Assembly: GCA_964520985.1 (NCBI GenBank)
Contig: CAZFPB010000046.1
Coordinates: forward strand, 1 to 6,221
Direction of reading: 5' to 3'
Source: CAYSGL01 sp964520985
GTDB lineage: Bacteria > Pseudomonadota > Alphaproteobacteria > Micavibrionales > Micavibrionaceae
Length of the DNA: 6,221 bases
The translations under genes were made by a program, and so were the position numbers. The notes under the pieces were generated by a model. The model made no database searches. It was not told the DNA's origin and saw only the letters and a list, made by a program, of their open reading frames with translations. Within the stretch, counting starts at the first letter, position 1; each line of letters opens with the position of its first letter. This document shows, one piece after another, positions 5,830 through 6,221 of this stretch.

Positions 5830-6218
5830 TAGCGACGGGCCAGCCGGCTACGCATCCCAAGACGCCGCCGCTGGGAAGCGGCCTGCGAGTTGTCCGCGAA
5901 GTTCGGCAAGTCCGCCTCGTTCTCGGGGTCCGGGTCGGCGGGCGACTGCGCCGCCCACGCCTCGCGGGTGCCCTGCGCGATGTTGCCCGCGCCAGACATG
6001 GCCCGTTCAACCATCGCCTGGGTCTCGTCCGGCGTGTAATTCGCAGGCCCGCGACGGGCGGGGCGTTGCTGCGGGGGGGGCGGCGAACCCTCCGCCCCCT
6101 TGACCGCCTGGTTGACCATCGCCTGCGACTTCTCAGCATCGACGGCTGAGCCCTGGCGCTTCTGGTCCATGTTCCCGCGCAGGCGGCCCATGAGCCCCCC
6201 GCGCGCGGCCTTGTTCAT
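5829..6218 (-). CDS. Small disordered phage protein, function unknown (start uncertain)
   Basis: I do not recognise this 129-residue protein. It has an Arg/Lys-rich N-terminus (residues 3-22), a short poly-Pro run (46-49), an acidic patch near 94-104 (PADPDPENEAD) and an Arg-rich tail (117-129). Two similar segments, EKSQAMVNQAVKGAEG (29-44) and DETQAMVERAMSGAGN (64-79), form an internal repeat likely to be helical; the rest looks disordered. No membrane segment or signal peptide is visible. The ATG at 6218 is the first in the window, but the frame stays open to the right edge, so translation may begin upstream; Met10, preceded by a G-run, is another candidate. The stop overlaps the adaptor start by one base (TAATG), which argues for co-translation. 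Position just before the adaptor suggests a small virion, scaffold or assembly protein, but this is inference from context only. The run of eight C on the coding strand (6073-6080) keeps its frame, because a copy of the repeat lies on each side. Confidence 0.75.
   Translation of the reverse strand: MNKAARGGLMGRLRGNMDQKRQGSAVDAEKSQAMVNQAVKGAEGSPPPPQQRPARRGPANYTPDETQAMVERAMSGAGNIAQGTREAWAAQSPADPDPENEADLPNFADNSQAASQRRRLGMRSRLARR
5982..6134 (-). repeat. Internal protein repeat QAMV(N/E)xA(V/M)xGA in the first gene
   Basis: Residues 29-44 and 64-79 of the small disordered protein are similar, and the DNA under them shares an 11-base identical core (6115-6125 and 6010-6020 on the plus strand, accatcgcctg). 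The two copies are about 105 bases apart. They look like a duplicated short helix. Confidence 0.55.
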
Positions 6219-6221
6219 GCG

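Noticed and set aside
4981..5832. A 283-codon plus-strand frame opposite the adaptor
   Set aside because: It matches the antisense of a well-supported adaptor gene and its product is Arg/Val/Asp-rich without recognisable domains.
1..6221. Defence system, mobile element, CRISPR or RNA gene
   Set aside because: No direct-repeat array, terminal inverted repeats, transposase or nuclease motifs, or tRNA-like cloverleaf was visible on either strand; the window is filled by structural-type phage genes.

Overview
The window is a GC-rich (about two-thirds G+C by eye), gap-free block of structural genes. It most likely comes from a short-tailed double-stranded DNA phage (podovirus-like Caudoviricetes) or a prophage of such a phage in a high-GC bacterium. 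All seven supported genes lie on the minus strand and are read from position 6218 down to position 1. Almost every base is coding and I see no intergenic stretch longer than 3 bases. There is no tRNA, rRNA, CRISPR array, integrase, transposase, promoter or convincing terminator. The long plus-strand open frames are antisense shadows caused by base composition.

Layout in transcription order: (1) 6218-5829, a small, mostly disordered protein with an internal repeat; it may begin upstream of the window. (2) 5829-4942, a head-to-tail adaptor of the phage SU10 adaptor type. (3) 4942-2090, a 950-residue protein that I read as the tail nozzle (tail tubular protein B / P22 gp10 role). (4) 2097-1711, a 128-residue protein with a predicted N-terminal helix and a beta-rich C-terminal half, possibly a tail accessory or fibre-attachment protein. 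(5) 1707-907, a Gln/Ala/Gly-rich protein with a very basic N-terminus, a candidate internal virion (ejection) protein. (6) 907-518, a Ser/Thr/Gly-rich, largely disordered small protein. (7) 518 to beyond position 1, the N-terminal 172 residues of a Pro/Thr-rich, low-complexity protein whose end lies outside the window.

The genes are tightly coupled. Four junctions are one-base stop/start overlaps (TAATG at 5829, 907 and 518; TGATG at 4942). One is an 8-base overlap (ATGGCTAA at 2097-2090), and the last has a 3-base gap with a clear Shine-Dalgarno sequence. This points to one late-operon transcript with reinitiation. The order adaptor, nozzle, small beta protein, Q-rich protein fits a podoviral neck and tail module: portal and capsid genes would be expected upstream (right of 6221), and further ejection, spike or lysis genes downstream (left of 1).

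Only the adaptor and nozzle have a function I can argue from sequence. The other five are real genes by context but are not recognised with certainty. The most interesting features are two similar beta-rich insertions in the nozzle, a cysteine cluster in the adaptor, the Q-rich candidate ejection protein, and adjacent genes 6 and 7 sharing the same start-site segment.
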